Positions 26,367 to 35,737 of a stretch of DNA of 64,000 nt are shown here, one piece after another (position 1 is the stretch's first letter; the number at the start of each line of letters is the position of its first letter). The translations under genes and the position numbers were made by a program. The DNA lies in the NCBI RefSeq assembly GCF_001650195.1, contig NZ_LXYR01000011.1, positions 1-64,000 on the forward strand, in the 5' to 3' direction. Source of the DNA: Phormidesmis priestleyi BC1401 (lineage in GTDB: Bacteria > Cyanobacteriota > Cyanobacteriia > Leptolyngbyales > Leptolyngbyaceae). The notes beneath the pieces were generated by a model. The model made no database searches and was not told where the DNA came from. It saw only the letters and a program-made list of their open reading frames with translations.

Positions 26367-27452
26367 CTATGCCAGACAGACCTCTTTAACCACCCGATCT
26401 ACTGAGTCGAAAAAGACGCTTTCTGAGAAATGGCTGAGGGCATGGTGACGAATGGTGCGGTAGTCCCAGGGTATCTCGCTTGCGTCGAGCAAGGCATTGT
26501 GCAGTGATTCTGGCGTTTGTGACTTGAAAAACACGCCTGTCTTGCCAGGAACTTGAGTGTCTAACACTCCTCCCATACCATAGGCAATCACGGGCGTTCC
26601 ACTGGCGTTTGCCTCGATCGGAACCAAACCATAATCTTCGAGTGCCGTCACAATCACCGATCGAGACTTTGCCAGTAGATGCTTACGATCGACATCGCTG
26701 ACGTGACCTAGAAACTGAATGTTCTTTAAAGCACGAGCCTGCAAGTTTTCTCGTTCTGGTCCATCTCCGGTGATCACGAGCTTCCATCCCAACCAGTTAA
26801 ACGCTTCGACAATGACATCGATCCGTTTATAGCTGAGTAACCGAGCTGACGCTAGATAGAAGTCCTCTTTTTGGTCTGAGAACGTGAACTGAGCGCTGTC
26901 GATCGGATAATTAACGACCAAAGCGGGTTTTTTATAGATCTCTTGAATCCGCCGTGCCACAACGCTAGAGTTTGCGATATACAAACTTGGCTCTTGAGAA
27001 AACGCCAAATCTGCCTTTCGCATTTGTTGAAACAGCGACTCGATTAAAGGATAAAACCGTCGATATGCAGAATATTCTCGCAGATAGGTTTTGGTGTCCC
27101 ACAAAAAGCGAGTGACATTATGACAAAAGCAAACGTGCTTTGCATCAGGACGCTTTTTTACCCCTTTTGCAAACGTTGTGCTGCTGCTAATAATCAAATC
27201 ATAGTCACTCAAATCAAGGGCACGGAACGCCGAATAATAGAAAGGGGCTAACAGTTTGAAGTGTTTAGCCGCAGAAGGAATTCGCTGCAAATAAGTGGTG
27301 TATACTTGGCGATCGCCAAAGTCGATCGAATGCTGGGGATCATAGAGAGAGGTGAAAATATCTGCATCAGGGTAATGTTTGCAGAGCAACTCAAAGACTC
27401 GCTCTGCTCCACCCCGCTGCGTCAAATAGTCATGGACGAGGGCAACTTTCAT
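26367..27452 (-). CDS. GT4-family glycosyltransferase
   Basis: About 361 aa from ATG 27452 (MKVALVHDYLTQRGGAERVF). The open frame extends to 27545, but the added residues are unlike the family. The GGAERV acceptor-side motif, the donor-domain ASARLLSYKRIDVIVEAF, and EDYGLVPIEANASGTPVIAY (about residue 290) are typical of GT4 mannosyl- or other hexosyltransferases. It sits directly upstream of the Wzc-like gene, about 50 bp away, and probably shares its transcript. Confidence 0.86.
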   Translation of the reverse strand: MKVALVHDYLTQRGGAERVFELLCKHYPDADIFTSLYDPQHSIDFGDRQVYTTYLQRIPSAAKHFKLLAPFYYSAFRALDLSDYDLIISSSTTFAKGVKKRPDAKHVCFCHNVTRFLWDTKTYLREYSAYRRFYPLIESLFQQMRKADLAFSQEPSLYIANSSVVARRIQEIYKKPALVVNYPIDSAQFTFSDQKEDFYLASARLLSYKRIDVIVEAFNWLGWKLVITGDGPERENLQARALKNIQFLGHVSDVDRKHLLAKSRSVIVTALEDYGLVPIEANASGTPVIAYGMGGVLDTQVPGKTGVFFKSQTPESLHNALLDASEIPWDYRTIRHHALSHFSESVFFDSVDRVVKEVCLA

Positions 27453-27714
27453 GACTGCACGCTGAGTAAAGGCAATAGTCTTGGAGCCAATCTTTGAAGA
27501 ATAATTTACAGTTAAAGCGTTATAAACAGGTAAAACAAACGGCACGAAGCTGACGACGGTTAATTCTTCTAGACGATCATTTACCGCAACACTCTAATTT
27601 TGTGAGAAGAACTTATCATCATCCGATCGAAGTATCTATCTCACTGCCTTCTGTATGTCTAATGACATGAGTCAGTAGGCTTGTGCAAGATTAGATACTC
27701 GCGATCTCAGACTA

Positions 27715-27921
27715 TTAATCTCCATCGATTTCATCTGCCCGTAAATCTCCCGGCTCGTTTAGCATCTCTGGAGTCACCGCCGGATTTTCAACCAGTTCTC
27801 TAGGGTCACCTACATAACCCCCTGAATACACGAGATCCATTGGGTTAACGGTCTTCGCTTTCCGCTCTTCTGCATCGTCACTGTCTAGGTCGGGAAGTCT
27901 TTCGGTCGGCTCAGTGCTCAT
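27715..27921 (-). CDS. Small acidic hypothetical protein
   Basis: 68 aa from ATG 27921 (MSTEPTERLPDLDSDDAEE); a start at 27951 would add ten residues. It is very acidic, rich in Asp, Glu and Pro, with the only structured-looking stretch near NPMDLVYSGGYVGDP. I do not recognise the family. It is probably an intrinsically disordered cytosolic protein. It stands alone on its strand between the exopolysaccharide locus and the metallopeptidase gene. Confidence 0.55.
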   Translation of the reverse strand: MSTEPTERLPDLDSDDAEERKAKTVNPMDLVYSGGYVGDPRELVENPAVTPEMLNEPGDLRADEIDGD

Positions 27922-28016
27922 AGCAAATTCTCTCAATGACAGCTTGCCCAAGCTTAGAGAGACGATCGTGCTGACAACGCCTATCTATAGGAGGAATTTA
28001 TCACAGAAGTCGATCG

Positions 28017-28793
28017 CTAGATCTGATCTTCGTTCTTGTCTAATATCGAAGGCTCTAACCAGCTAGGAACATAGTGACTCGACTTACGGAGTTCTCGATC
28101 GAGCGCTTTATAGTCCGATTCTTTCTCGAAGACTAGCCCCCAAAATTGCGATGAATGATTGAGATGAATGGTGTGACAAAGTTCGTGAATCAGCACATAG
28201 CGGACTAGATGAGTCGGCAGAAATAAGAGTTTGTAGTTAAGACTGATGTTTTTCTGCTGAGAACAGCTTGCCCAGAGGGTCTTTTGCCCTCTCACCGACG
28301 CTTTATTAAAGGGAAGATTTAATTCTTGGCTGACTAACCACAACCACGGCACCAAACGCTGATAGGCTTTGTGGCTAAGCCATTGCTGCAACAACGATTT
28401 ACAGGCATCTTCGTTTTGGGTGCAGCCTCGCAAAATCAGCCGTGATTTGTCTTTTTCGGTCAGGGTGACGCGATTAGACTGAGTGGGTTGATATTCGACT
28501 TGCCAGCGTTGGTCGATCGCTCTAAGCTGCAACCGATCGGGCAACTCATGAGATGCTTCAAGCGATAGTTGTTGACGTTGTTCTTCGAGTCGATCGGTTG
28601 TCTTAGCAATCCAACTTTGCTTGGTGTGCAAGATCTCAGGAATGCGACTCTGATCAAACCCTTTCGGAACGATGACTTCTAGCCCGCCTTGGACGGTCAT
28701 TCTCAGGCTAACGTGTTTTGCCTTCAAGCTCTCCCGAACTCTGTAGCCGGGGAGCGCCGTAAGCTGACCCGTGATCAGTGTAGACTCAGCCAT
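28017..28793 (-). CDS. YgjP-like zinc metallopeptidase-fold protein (DUF45)
   Basis: 258 aa. The metal-binding motif VLIHELCHTIHLNHSSQFW (about residues 188-206) is the H-E-x2-H plus later His of the WLM/YgjP clan. Upstream, SVRGQKTLWASCSQQKNISLNYKLLFLP is the characteristic strand before it. E. coli YgjP is described as a UTP pyrophosphatase-like or metal-dependent hydrolase, so function is uncertain. It is monocistronic as far as can be seen. Confidence 0.8.
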   Translation of the reverse strand: MAESTLITGQLTALPGYRVRESLKAKHVSLRMTVQGGLEVIVPKGFDQSRIPEILHTKQSWIAKTTDRLEEQRQQLSLEASHELPDRLQLRAIDQRWQVEYQPTQSNRVTLTEKDKSRLILRGCTQNEDACKSLLQQWLSHKAYQRLVPWLWLVSQELNLPFNKASVRGQKTLWASCSQQKNISLNYKLLFLPTHLVRYVLIHELCHTIHLNHSSQFWGLVFEKESDYKALDRELRKSSHYVPSWLEPSILDKNEDQI

Positions 28794-29032
28794 TTGTATC
28801 TATTGCGGCGATTGCTAATCAGTAAGATAATTTAACGGTGACTGACTGAAGGAGGCATTCAATTCTCTCACCCTGCTAAGCGCCAACATAACGGGCTGCC
28901 GAATGAATTAGTAAGATTACTACTATTTATAATACCAGCATCATTGGGATTGCTGAGTTGGATTCAGTCCCATATTAAGGATTGCCTAAACCAAACGATA
29001 GTGTCTAAGGAAGGGTTTTGGCTCGATCGTCG

Positions 29033-30391
29033 CTAACTTCGGTTAGGGGAGGCGAGATTCCGAAACTGCGTAAACTGTGGCTCAAACAAAAGTTTCACGG
29101 TGCCTGTGGGTCCATTGCGGTGTTTGCTGATGATTACTTCTGCGATGCCACGATCGGGCGTGTCTTTGTTGTAATATTCATCGCGGTATAACATCATCAC
29201 GAGGTCAGCGTCTTGCTCGATCGATCCCGATTCGCGAAGGTCAGACATCATCGGGCGCTTTTCGGTTCTCGATTCTACGCCTCGGCTGAGTTGAGACAGC
29301 GCAATCACCGGAACGTTTAACTCACGCGCCAGACCTTTGAGCGATCGCGTAATTCGTGACAATACCTGAACTCGATTTTCGCTGCCGCTGCCTTCCATCA
29401 ACTGCAAATAGTCGATGAGCACGAGTCCCAAAGCGCCGCCTTGCTCTGCTTGCAGTCGTCGAGCCTGCGATCGCATCTCGTTGGCTCCCAGGTTGGGCGT
29501 GTCGTCAATAAAAATTGGTAACTGCGATAGAGTGCTGATCGCGTGTCCTAACGGCTCCCATTCATTTTGACTGATGCGTCCGGCTCGCAGTCGTCCGCTC
29601 TCGATTCGCACTTCGCTGGCTAAGAGACGCTGCACAAGCTGGTCTTTTGACATCTCTAAGCTAAAGATGGCAATCGGAAGTTTGTGATAAGCCGCAATGT
29701 TACGAGCGATATTCAGCACAAAGCTGGTTTTCCCCATGGATGGACGACCCGCGACGATCACCAGATCCGATCGTTGAAATCCCTGGGTCATTGCGTCTAG
29801 ATCATAAAATCCGCAAGACAGACCGGGGGTTGCCATCCCGGTTGAGAGACGTTCGATCTCAGAGAATGTTTGAGTGAGAACATCGGCGGCAGCGACGAGT
29901 CCCTGCTGGGGGCGTGCCTGAGTGACATTAAAGATCTTCTGCTCTGCGTCGTCTAAGACCGTTTCTAAATCTTCAGCCGTTTCGTGCCCTAGCTGAGAAA
30001 TTTGCTGCCCAACTTTGATCAATTTACGACGCAGATGTTTGTCGGTGACAAGCTGCGCATATTGGTCGATGTTGACCGCGCTCACCGTGCGATCGACTAA
30101 CTGCACTAATTTATTTTGCCCACCTACTTTATCGAGCAAGCCGCGATCTTGAAGCCAAGTGGTGACACTCATCAAATCGGTCGCACTGCCCTGACTTTGA
30201 AGGGCGATCGCTGCCCTAAAAATTTCTTTGTGGGCGCTGAGATAAAACGCATCTGGAGCAATCAGATCGAGAATGCGAGTCAGCGCTTCGGGGTCGAGCA
30301 AGATGCCTCCCAGAATCGCTTCTTCTGCATCAATGTTCTGGGGGGGGACTCGATCTTGAAATGGTTGAAAGCTAAGTTGTTCTTGAGCCAT
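29033..30391 (-). CDS. dnaB: Replicative DNA helicase DnaB
   Basis: 452 aa from ATG 30391 (MAQEQLSFQPFQDRVPPQN); ten extra residues are possible from 30421. The N-terminal DnaB domain has PPQNIDAEEAILGG. The RecA-like motor has Walker A GRPSMGKTSF (about residue 216), Walker B LVLIDYLQLM, and ESGSIEQDADLVMMLYRDEYY. It unwinds DNA ahead of the replication fork as a hexamer. Many cyanobacterial dnaB genes carry an intein; here the coding region is uninterrupted. It follows rplI on the same strand with a hairpin between. Confidence 0.96.
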   Translation of the reverse strand: MAQEQLSFQPFQDRVPPQNIDAEEAILGGILLDPEALTRILDLIAPDAFYLSAHKEIFRAAIALQSQGSATDLMSVTTWLQDRGLLDKVGGQNKLVQLVDRTVSAVNIDQYAQLVTDKHLRRKLIKVGQQISQLGHETAEDLETVLDDAEQKIFNVTQARPQQGLVAAADVLTQTFSEIERLSTGMATPGLSCGFYDLDAMTQGFQRSDLVIVAGRPSMGKTSFVLNIARNIAAYHKLPIAIFSLEMSKDQLVQRLLASEVRIESGRLRAGRISQNEWEPLGHAISTLSQLPIFIDDTPNLGANEMRSQARRLQAEQGGALGLVLIDYLQLMEGSGSENRVQVLSRITRSLKGLARELNVPVIALSQLSRGVESRTEKRPMMSDLRESGSIEQDADLVMMLYRDEYYNKDTPDRGIAEVIISKHRNGPTGTVKLLFEPQFTQFRNLASPNRS

Positions 30392-30508
30392 GATCAGGCG
30401 GCTACCGCAGATTAAGGGCATTTTTAGGGGTGAGCCACCGCCTCAAATGCTCCACTCGACCCCATCACTATACAACGATAGTTTAGCAAAGAATAGTAGC
30501 CTTGTACT

Positions 30509-30556
30509 AAGAGTTGAGGATTGTCATCAGAAGACCTGATGCAACCCTCGACTCTT
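30509..30556. other. Long intercistronic hairpin between rplI and dnaB
   Basis: An imperfect inverted repeat pairs AAGAGTTGAGGATTG with CAACCCTCGACTCTT, closed by inner arms CATCAG/CTGATG around a 5-nt loop. It forms an RNA hairpin on either strand. There is no U-tract after it on the rplI side, so it looks more like a processing or stability element than an intrinsic terminator. Confidence 0.5.
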
Positions 30557-30560
30557 AACC

Positions 30561-31019
30561 CTAACTTGCAACGACCTGAATCATCACCGTCGCAGTCACT
30601 TCAGGATGCAGCTTGATCTCAGCTTTATAGTCACCAATCTTGTGAACATCGGGAACGGTGATCCCCCGCCGATCGATGTCTTGACCTGTGACTTGCTTGA
30701 TCACATCTGCCACATCTTGGTTGGTGACCGTTCCAAAGATGGCATCGTTTTCACCGATTTGCTTGGCGATCGTCAAGCGACCTGCTTTTTCAAGCGCTGC
30801 TTTTTGGGTCATCGAGACTTCCTTCAGCTCTGCGAGACGCTGACGCTCTTTTTCTTTGCGTCGCTCAACTTGCTTAAGCAGCCCAGGAGTCACGTTCTGC
30901 CCCATACCCTGCGGAATCAAATAATTTCTGGCGTAACCGGGAGCCACTTCGACCAAATCACCCGATTTACCGAGCTTGCTAACGTCCTTATTGAGGACTA
31001 ACTGAATGCGCTTCGCCAT
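30561..31019 (-). CDS. rplI: 50S ribosomal protein L9
   Basis: 152 aa from ATG 31019 ([18 protein letters not shown]), the normal length and start for bL9. The N-terminal rRNA-binding domain has [18 protein letters not shown] long charged helix (about residues 45-80, [15 protein letters not shown]) links to the C-terminal domain with [13 protein letters not shown]. It binds 23S rRNA near the L1 stalk. The order rplI then dnaB on one strand is common in bacteria. Confidence 0.97.
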   Translation of the reverse strand: MAKRIQLVLNKDVSKLGKSGDLVEVAPGYARNYLIPQGMGQNVTPGLLKQVERRKEKERQRLAELKEVSMTQKAALEKAGRLTIAKQIGENDAIFGTVTNQDVADVIKQVTGQDIDRRGITVPDVHKIGDYKAEIKLHPEVTATVMIQVVAS

Positions 31020-31150
31020 AATGTTTCCTGTTGTCAACTGTGCCGCCGAACTTCCTATCTTACTGGAGAAAGGGCTGGGTGGTGATCTTTGAGGGTTGAA
31101 TTTAAGGGATACGATCGCTCTTCAGTCTACACGATGGGCAACTAATTGCC

Positions 31151-31259
31151 CTCCTCACGCAGTGGAGCAAAGCCCTCGCAACCCTTCTCCCCAAGGAGAA
31201 AGGCTCTCGGACCGTTCCGGTTCCCTCTCCTACGGGAGAGGGCTAGGGTGAGGGTAGTT
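31151..31259. repeat. MITE-like palindromic repeat, ends unclear
   Basis: The 31.15-31.26 kb spacer carries the CCCTCCTCACGCAGTGGAGC start and the GGGAGAGGGCTAGGGTGAGGG end seen in the other elements, with palindromic CCTTCTCCCCAAGGAGAAAGG inside. The outer inverted repeats of types A, B or C were not recognised, so it may be a truncated copy. It lies between rplI and a metal-dependent hydrolase gene. Confidence 0.6.
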
Positions 31260-31323
31260 TTCGCAGGTGTTTCAGGAAAGTCGCATATCGCTCTTTATCT
31301 CTCTATATGAGAGCTTTCAACCC

Positions 31324-32184
31324 TCAAATTTTCAGCGTTTCCCCAACTTTCATCACTCGCAGTTGACTCTTGGCTCCTTGCTGTCTGAGAGCCTGAGAAA
31401 ACGCGTCTGGGGTTCCTGTCAAGGCTGGAAAAGTCCCAAAGTGCATAGGCACTACGATCGTGGGATTCACCAATTTAACCGCCTCGGCTGCTCGCGTCGG
31501 TCCCATTGTGAAGTGATCCCCGATGCAAGCGAGCATTAGATTGACTTTGTGAAACTGGGGGATCAGCGTCATGTCCTGAAACAAGTCTGTGTCGCCCGTG
31601 TGATAAATTACAGGTCCATTTTTGACGCTGATCAAAAATCCGCCAGGGTTGCCCGCAAAGTGAGCAGGGCTACCATCTGATGCCACCGCCGAGCTATGAA
31701 TCGCAGGAATGAAGGCTACTTTTACGTCTCCATTGAGCAGGGTAAGCTCTCCTCCAAAGTTGCCTTGAGTCTCTAACCCTACGAGGTCTTTTGGATAGCC
31801 TCCGTAATTTACCAGAGCTTGACCGAGATCAGCCGTGCTAACAAGTTTCGCTTTTGTTTTTTGAGCGATCGTGGCTGCATCTCCCACATGATCAAAATGT
31901 CCGTGAGTGATCAGAATCAAATCGACTCGATCGAGCTTCGCCAAATCTGCTTTTCCGGTCGGGTTGACTGGGTTTGTGAGCCAGGGATCAATCAACAAAA
32001 CTTTGCCCGAAGGCGTTGTCAGTTTAAAGGCAGACTGTCCATACCACTGAAGTTGAGTATTAAGAGCAGGTTGAGCACTGCTGCTGAACACGTTGCTGCT
32101 AAAGACAATCGCTGTCAAAACGAGGGCGGCAAATGCACCTCTAGCTACAGAGAGATGCGCCTTCATCTGCTTTAAAGTCGTCAT
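31324..32184 (-). CDS. Exported metallo-beta-lactamase-fold hydrolase (UlaG/UPF0173-like)
   Basis: 286 aa. An N-terminal hydrophobic signal segment (residues about 14-36, FAALVLTAIVFSSNVFSSSA) suggests export to the periplasm or thylakoid lumen, which is unusual for this mostly cytosolic family. The metal site is LILITHGHFDHVGDA (H-x-H-x-D-H, about residue 90), with later ligands in PAIHSSAVASDG, YHTGDTDLF and VVPMHFGTF. Its substrate is unknown; family members act on phosphoester or lactone bonds. Confidence 0.82.
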   Translation of the reverse strand: MTTLKQMKAHLSVARGAFAALVLTAIVFSSNVFSSSAQPALNTQLQWYGQSAFKLTTPSGKVLLIDPWLTNPVNPTGKADLAKLDRVDLILITHGHFDHVGDAATIAQKTKAKLVSTADLGQALVNYGGYPKDLVGLETQGNFGGELTLLNGDVKVAFIPAIHSSAVASDGSPAHFAGNPGGFLISVKNGPVIYHTGDTDLFQDMTLIPQFHKVNLMLACIGDHFTMGPTRAAEAVKLVNPTIVVPMHFGTFPALTGTPDAFSQALRQQGAKSQLRVMKVGETLKI

Positions 32185-32504
32185 TTTATCAAGCCTTAAT
32201 CTAGTAGAGATAAACTGCTCACCTATTCAGATTAGAGCCATTTTTGGAACATAGCTTACCGTTAATGCGTCTCTAAAACAGTCTGATAGAGTGACGTTCC
32301 CTTACGACTAGGGTTAATCTTAATCAGCAGCTCGATGAACAACTTCACTTTTACAGAGAGAACCACTGCTTCAGCAAAACTTCGTGTGTAATTGCGTCAA
32401 TTGACCGTTGACATTACACCATAAATACCCTTGCCGTCTTACTAGAAAGGCTATAGATTTAGACCAGCCTCAAAGAAATCGCTTCTTCTTTTAATTTTCA
32501 AGTC
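32185..32504. other. Divergent intergenic region, 320 bp
   Basis: The space separates the minus-strand hydrolase (start 32184) from the plus-strand unknown gene (start 32505 or 32586). It must hold both promoters. No clear operator, hairpin, repeat or small gene was seen. Confidence 0.5.
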
Positions 32505-33002
32505 GTGTCTGCAAACCCCAACGCCCCAGGGAATCTAGAAACCTCGAAAGAAACCACTGCACAATGCAGCCTGTGGAGTCTAGAGATGAACGAAAAATTT
32601 GAAAAATGGCTCACGATCGCTGCCTTGGGCAGTTGGGTCGCCTCAATGGGAGCGCTAGTCGCGATCGAAGTTGCCTCTACTCAGATTATATCTGACCTGT
32701 CTTTGTCTTCAGAGTCTCAGGCAACTCGCTCTTATGGAAGGCGATCACAATTTGCCTCCGTTTTAGACTCGCAGTTTTACCAACAGTTAAAGCAGTCAGA
32801 CGCTGTGATTGGCTTAGAACCCGATCGAGATCATTGGCTTGACCATACTCTAGTCAGCCACGAAGTCTTGAACCGAGATTTTTCTGGGTCAGATGTTAAA
32901 AGCCTATCCTCATCTGAAGAAACGCTCACTCATGACCACAAGCTGGGGTCTGTTTGGACGTTGGCGCAGATCCCTGAATCTTGGCATCGAGTGCCGAAGT
33001 AA
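32505..33002 (+). CDS. Hypothetical protein with one membrane segment
   Basis: 165 aa from a GTG at 32505, or 138 aa from ATG 32586 (MNEKFEKWLTIAALG). I cannot choose firmly between them. Residues about 34-58 are a hydrophobic helix (LTIAALGSWVASMGALVAIEVA), followed by a polar Ser-rich tail without recognised motifs. A single-pass inner-membrane or thylakoid protein is likely. No related gene is adjacent, and it converges on the methyltransferase gene with 22 bp between stops. Confidence 0.5.
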   Translation: MSANPNAPGNLETSKETTAQCSLWSLEMNEKFEKWLTIAALGSWVASMGALVAIEVASTQIISDLSLSSESQATRSYGRRSQFASVLDSQFYQQLKQSDAVIGLEPDRDHWLDHTLVSHEVLNRDFSGSDVKSLSSSEETLTHDHKLGSVWTLAQIPESWHRVPK

Positions 33003-33024
33003 TGTCGGTTTCCATTCGCGAATT

Positions 33025-33798
33025 CTAGACCCTTTGCCGCTTGACCTCATACAAAATCAACGCGGCTGAGATTGCCACATTTAATGATTCCACACCCGGA
33101 CTCAACGGGATTGTCACTTGCTGATCCGCGAGGTCATTTAACTCTTGAGATAGCCCTGCGCCTTCGTTGCCCAACAAAATCAGACTCGGCAGACAAAAAT
33201 CGACTTCCCAATATGTCTGAGATGCCGTAGGAACGGTCGATATGACCTGCATTCCCTCCGCTTTGCACTTGAGAATATCGGTCCTGAGATCAGCACTCAC
33301 TGCCATCGGCAGTCTAAACCACTGCCCTGCGGACGATCGCAGCACTTTGGGATGATCTAAATCAACGCTGTTATCGCTCACCAGCAAGCCATCTGCTCCG
33401 GCTGCCGCCGCTGTGCGAATAATCGTTCCTAAATTGCCTGGGTCTTGAATCGTTTCTAGAACCAACCCCAACTGAGCAAAGTGCAGCGACTGCGTATGAA
33501 TTCGCTCTGCTGTTGCCACAACGCCATCAGGTTCAACGGTGGTTGCGATCGCTTTCAAAACGTCGGGGCTGACCAACTCAATTCGTTGGGCAACTTCTGA
33601 CAGACGCAGCCACAGCGCCTCGTGTCGCGATCGCCACGCTTCGGTGTAGCAGACAACCTCTAATGGAGCTTGAACGGCACAGGCTTCTTCCAGCAAGTGT
33701 GTTCCTTCTAGCAAAAAAAGCTGCTGTTCTCGTCGGTCTTTGGCGCGATGCAACCTCCGCAATTGCTTGACCAAAGAGTTTTGGAGACTTGTCAACAT
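33025..33798 (-). CDS. SPOUT-class RNA 2'-O-methyltransferase (TrmH/SpoU family)
   Basis: 257 aa. The N-terminal substrate-binding domain starts LTSLQNSLVKQLRRLHRAKDR. The SPOUT domain has all three motifs: motif 1 IQDPGNLGTIIRTAAAAGAD (about residues 115-134), motif 2 LILLGNEGAGLSQEL, and motif 3 IPLSPGVESLNVAISAALIL. It methylates a ribose in rRNA or tRNA with S-adenosylmethionine through a knotted SAM site. Which nucleotide is modified cannot be read from the sequence. Confidence 0.9.
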   Translation of the reverse strand: MLTSLQNSLVKQLRRLHRAKDRREQQLFLLEGTHLLEEACAVQAPLEVVCYTEAWRSRHEALWLRLSEVAQRIELVSPDVLKAIATTVEPDGVVATAERIHTQSLHFAQLGLVLETIQDPGNLGTIIRTAAAAGADGLLVSDNSVDLDHPKVLRSSAGQWFRLPMAVSADLRTDILKCKAEGMQVISTVPTASQTYWEVDFCLPSLILLGNEGAGLSQELNDLADQQVTIPLSPGVESLNVAISAALILYEVKRQRV

Positions 33799-33969
33799 TG
33801 CGCTAAAGAATATTGAGAATGTCAGAACACTGGTTGCGGAAGTGATTAAGATTTCGTTACAAAACTTTAACCATCCATAAGCAGAATTGCAGTGATCAGA
33901 GGGTTTATCGTGCCGATCGGTTTATCAGACAGTCGATAACCCTTGGGAAGGCATGGCTCTTCCAACGAT

Positions 33970-34052
33970 GCGGAACCCGGGACTTGAACCCGGAAGTCCT
34001 TGCGAACACTAGAACCTGAATCTAGCGCGTCTACCAATTCCGCCAGTCCCGC
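33970..34052 (-). tRNA. tRNA-Leu (anticodon CAG)
   Basis: The minus strand gives an 83-nt class II tRNA. The acceptor GCGGGAC pairs with GTTCCGC (one G-U). Anticodon stem CTAGA/TCTAG encloses loop TTCAGGT with anticodon CAG. A long variable arm follows, and the T arm CCGGG/CCCGG encloses TTCAAGT. CCA is not encoded. The open frame across it on the minus strand is an artefact. Confidence 0.95.
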
Positions 34053-34240
34053 ATGAGACGTTTTGAGCGTCACGATCTCCAACTATGCAGTAGAGTGATC
34101 CACCTGTCAATGATTTTTGAAATTTATTCAGCGATCGAGATTACACTGACACGGTTGACTTTTAGTTGCTGTGACTTCAAAGTCTGGACATCTGTGATCT
34201 TTCCAGTAGAATCAAAACCAACTTTGAAGTTGTTGTAAAA

Positions 34241-35644
34241 ATGCTAACTCAGGAGGACAAACCCATTACTTCCGCTCTCAGCCTGCCCAACTCTCAGTCT
34301 TCACCCGAAGAAACTAATTCAGTGCTTGAAATCTGGGGAAAAACCCCTCTCAGTGGACACGTCAAGATCAGTGGCGCAAAAAACTCGGCGCTGGTGATCA
34401 TCGTCGGCGCGTTGTTATGTTCACAAGATTGCCGAATTCGGAATGTTCCCTTGTTAGCCGATGTCACCCGAATGGGCGAGATTTTAGCAGCGCTGGGAGT
34501 CAAGCTGACTCAAAATGGGGATGTCCTCGATATTGATGCCTCTCATATCAGTCATACAAAAGCGCCTTATGAGTTGGTCAGCCAACTGCGGGCAAGCTTT
34601 TTCGTGATCGGTCCTCTGCTTGCCAGAATGGGTGTGGCGAGGGTGCCACTGCCCGGAGGATGCTCGATCGGTGCTCGTCCTGTCGATCTGCATGTGCGCG
34701 GGTTACAGGCAATGGGCGCAAACGTTCACATCGATCACGGCATCGTTCACGCCTATGTGACGGGTGCAAACAAACGCCTTCAGGGTGCCAAGATTTACCT
34801 CGACTACCCCAGCGTCGGAGCGACTGAAACTCTGATGATGGCGGCGACTCTAGCCGAGGGTGAGACGACGATCGAGAATGCCGCTCAAGAACCCGAAGTC
34901 GCAGATTTAGCAAATTTCTGTCGAGCAATGGGTGCCAAGATTCGCGGGGCGGGCACGAACACGATCGTCATTTCTGGCGTTCCCAGTCTGCACTCGGTCG
35001 ATTACAGCATCATCCCCGATCGCATTGAGGCAGGCACCTTTTTGCTAGCGGGGGCGATGACCCGATCGGAGATTACTCTATCCCCAATTATTCCTGACCA
35101 CTTGACTGCCGTTCTCGCCAAAATGCGCGACATGGGCATCCGGGTCGTGATGGACAGCCCCAAGCAAATGCGAGTTTTGCCCAGTCAAAACTATCGCTCA
35201 ACCGACATCGAAACCCTTCCCTATCCGGGTTTTCCAACGGATATGCAAGCGCCTTTTATGTCGCTGCTGACGCTTGCTCAAGGCGATAGCGTGATTAGCG
35301 AAACGGTGTTTGAGAATCGTCTGGGTCATGTGCCCGAACTGAATCGCATGGGCGCAGACATCCGCGTCAAAGGCAATCACGCCATCATTCGCGGGGTACC
35401 ACTGCTCTCAGGTGCGCCTGTGGTTGCAACGGATCTGCGGGCTTCGGCGGCTCTGGTCGTCGCGGCGCTCGCGGCAGAAGGCAAAACCACAATTCAAGGG
35501 CTGCATCACCTCGATCGAGGCTATGAGAACTTAGAGCAAAAACTGAAGAATCTCGGAGCCAAACTTCATCGCGTTCAAGAACCCTCTGACCTAGAACCAA
35601 GCACGATCGAGATCGCGCCAACGTCTGTCCGATCGTCCACTTAA
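34241..35644 (+). CDS. murA: UDP-N-acetylglucosamine 1-carboxyvinyltransferase
   Basis: 467 aa, somewhat longer than E. coli MurA (419) because of a polar N-terminal extension of about 27 residues before [20 protein letters not shown]. The catalytic Cys is in [15 protein letters not shown] (about residue 145). The Asp/Arg-containing [16 protein letters not shown] and the C-terminal [17 protein letters not shown] are intact. The enzyme transfers enolpyruvate from PEP to UDP-GlcNAc, the first committed step of peptidoglycan synthesis in the cytosol. Cys rather than Asp at the active site predicts fosfomycin sensitivity by known chemistry. Confidence 0.95.
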   Translation: MLTQEDKPITSALSLPNSQSSPEETNSVLEIWGKTPLSGHVKISGAKNSALVIIVGALLCSQDCRIRNVPLLADVTRMGEILAALGVKLTQNGDVLDIDASHISHTKAPYELVSQLRASFFVIGPLLARMGVARVPLPGGCSIGARPVDLHVRGLQAMGANVHIDHGIVHAYVTGANKRLQGAKIYLDYPSVGATETLMMAATLAEGETTIENAAQEPEVADLANFCRAMGAKIRGAGTNTIVISGVPSLHSVDYSIIPDRIEAGTFLLAGAMTRSEITLSPIIPDHLTAVLAKMRDMGIRVVMDSPKQMRVLPSQNYRSTDIETLPYPGFPTDMQAPFMSLLTLAQGDSVISETVFENRLGHVPELNRMGADIRVKGNHAIIRGVPLLSGAPVVATDLRASAALVVAALAAEGKTTIQGLHHLDRGYENLEQKLKNLGAKLHRVQEPSDLEPSTIEIAPTSVRSST

Positions 35645-35651
35645 AACCCGA

Positions 35652-35691
35652 GGAAGGATGACAGTCTTCTCTGCCTTCATCCTTCCTTTCG
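35652..35691 (+). terminator. Probable rho-independent terminator after murA
   Basis: A perfect 10-bp inverted repeat GGAAGGATGA/TCATCCTTCC, with a 15-nt loop, is followed by TTTCGTTCTTCT. The U-tract is interrupted, so termination may be partial. Confidence 0.5.
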
Positions 35692-35737
35692 TTCTTCTCG
35701 TTATACTGTCTTTGAGATGCCCTTTTGACTACCCTTC

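Noticed and set aside
29033-30391. Intein in DnaB
   Set aside because: The helicase motifs follow each other at normal distance, so no intein is present.
33867-34082. 71-codon minus-strand frame
   Set aside because: It is read across the tRNA-Leu(CAG) gene on the same strand, a well-known false protein.
34241-35644. aroA instead of murA
   Set aside because: The [13 protein letters not shown] active-site loop and the N-terminal ISGAKN motif are specific to MurA.
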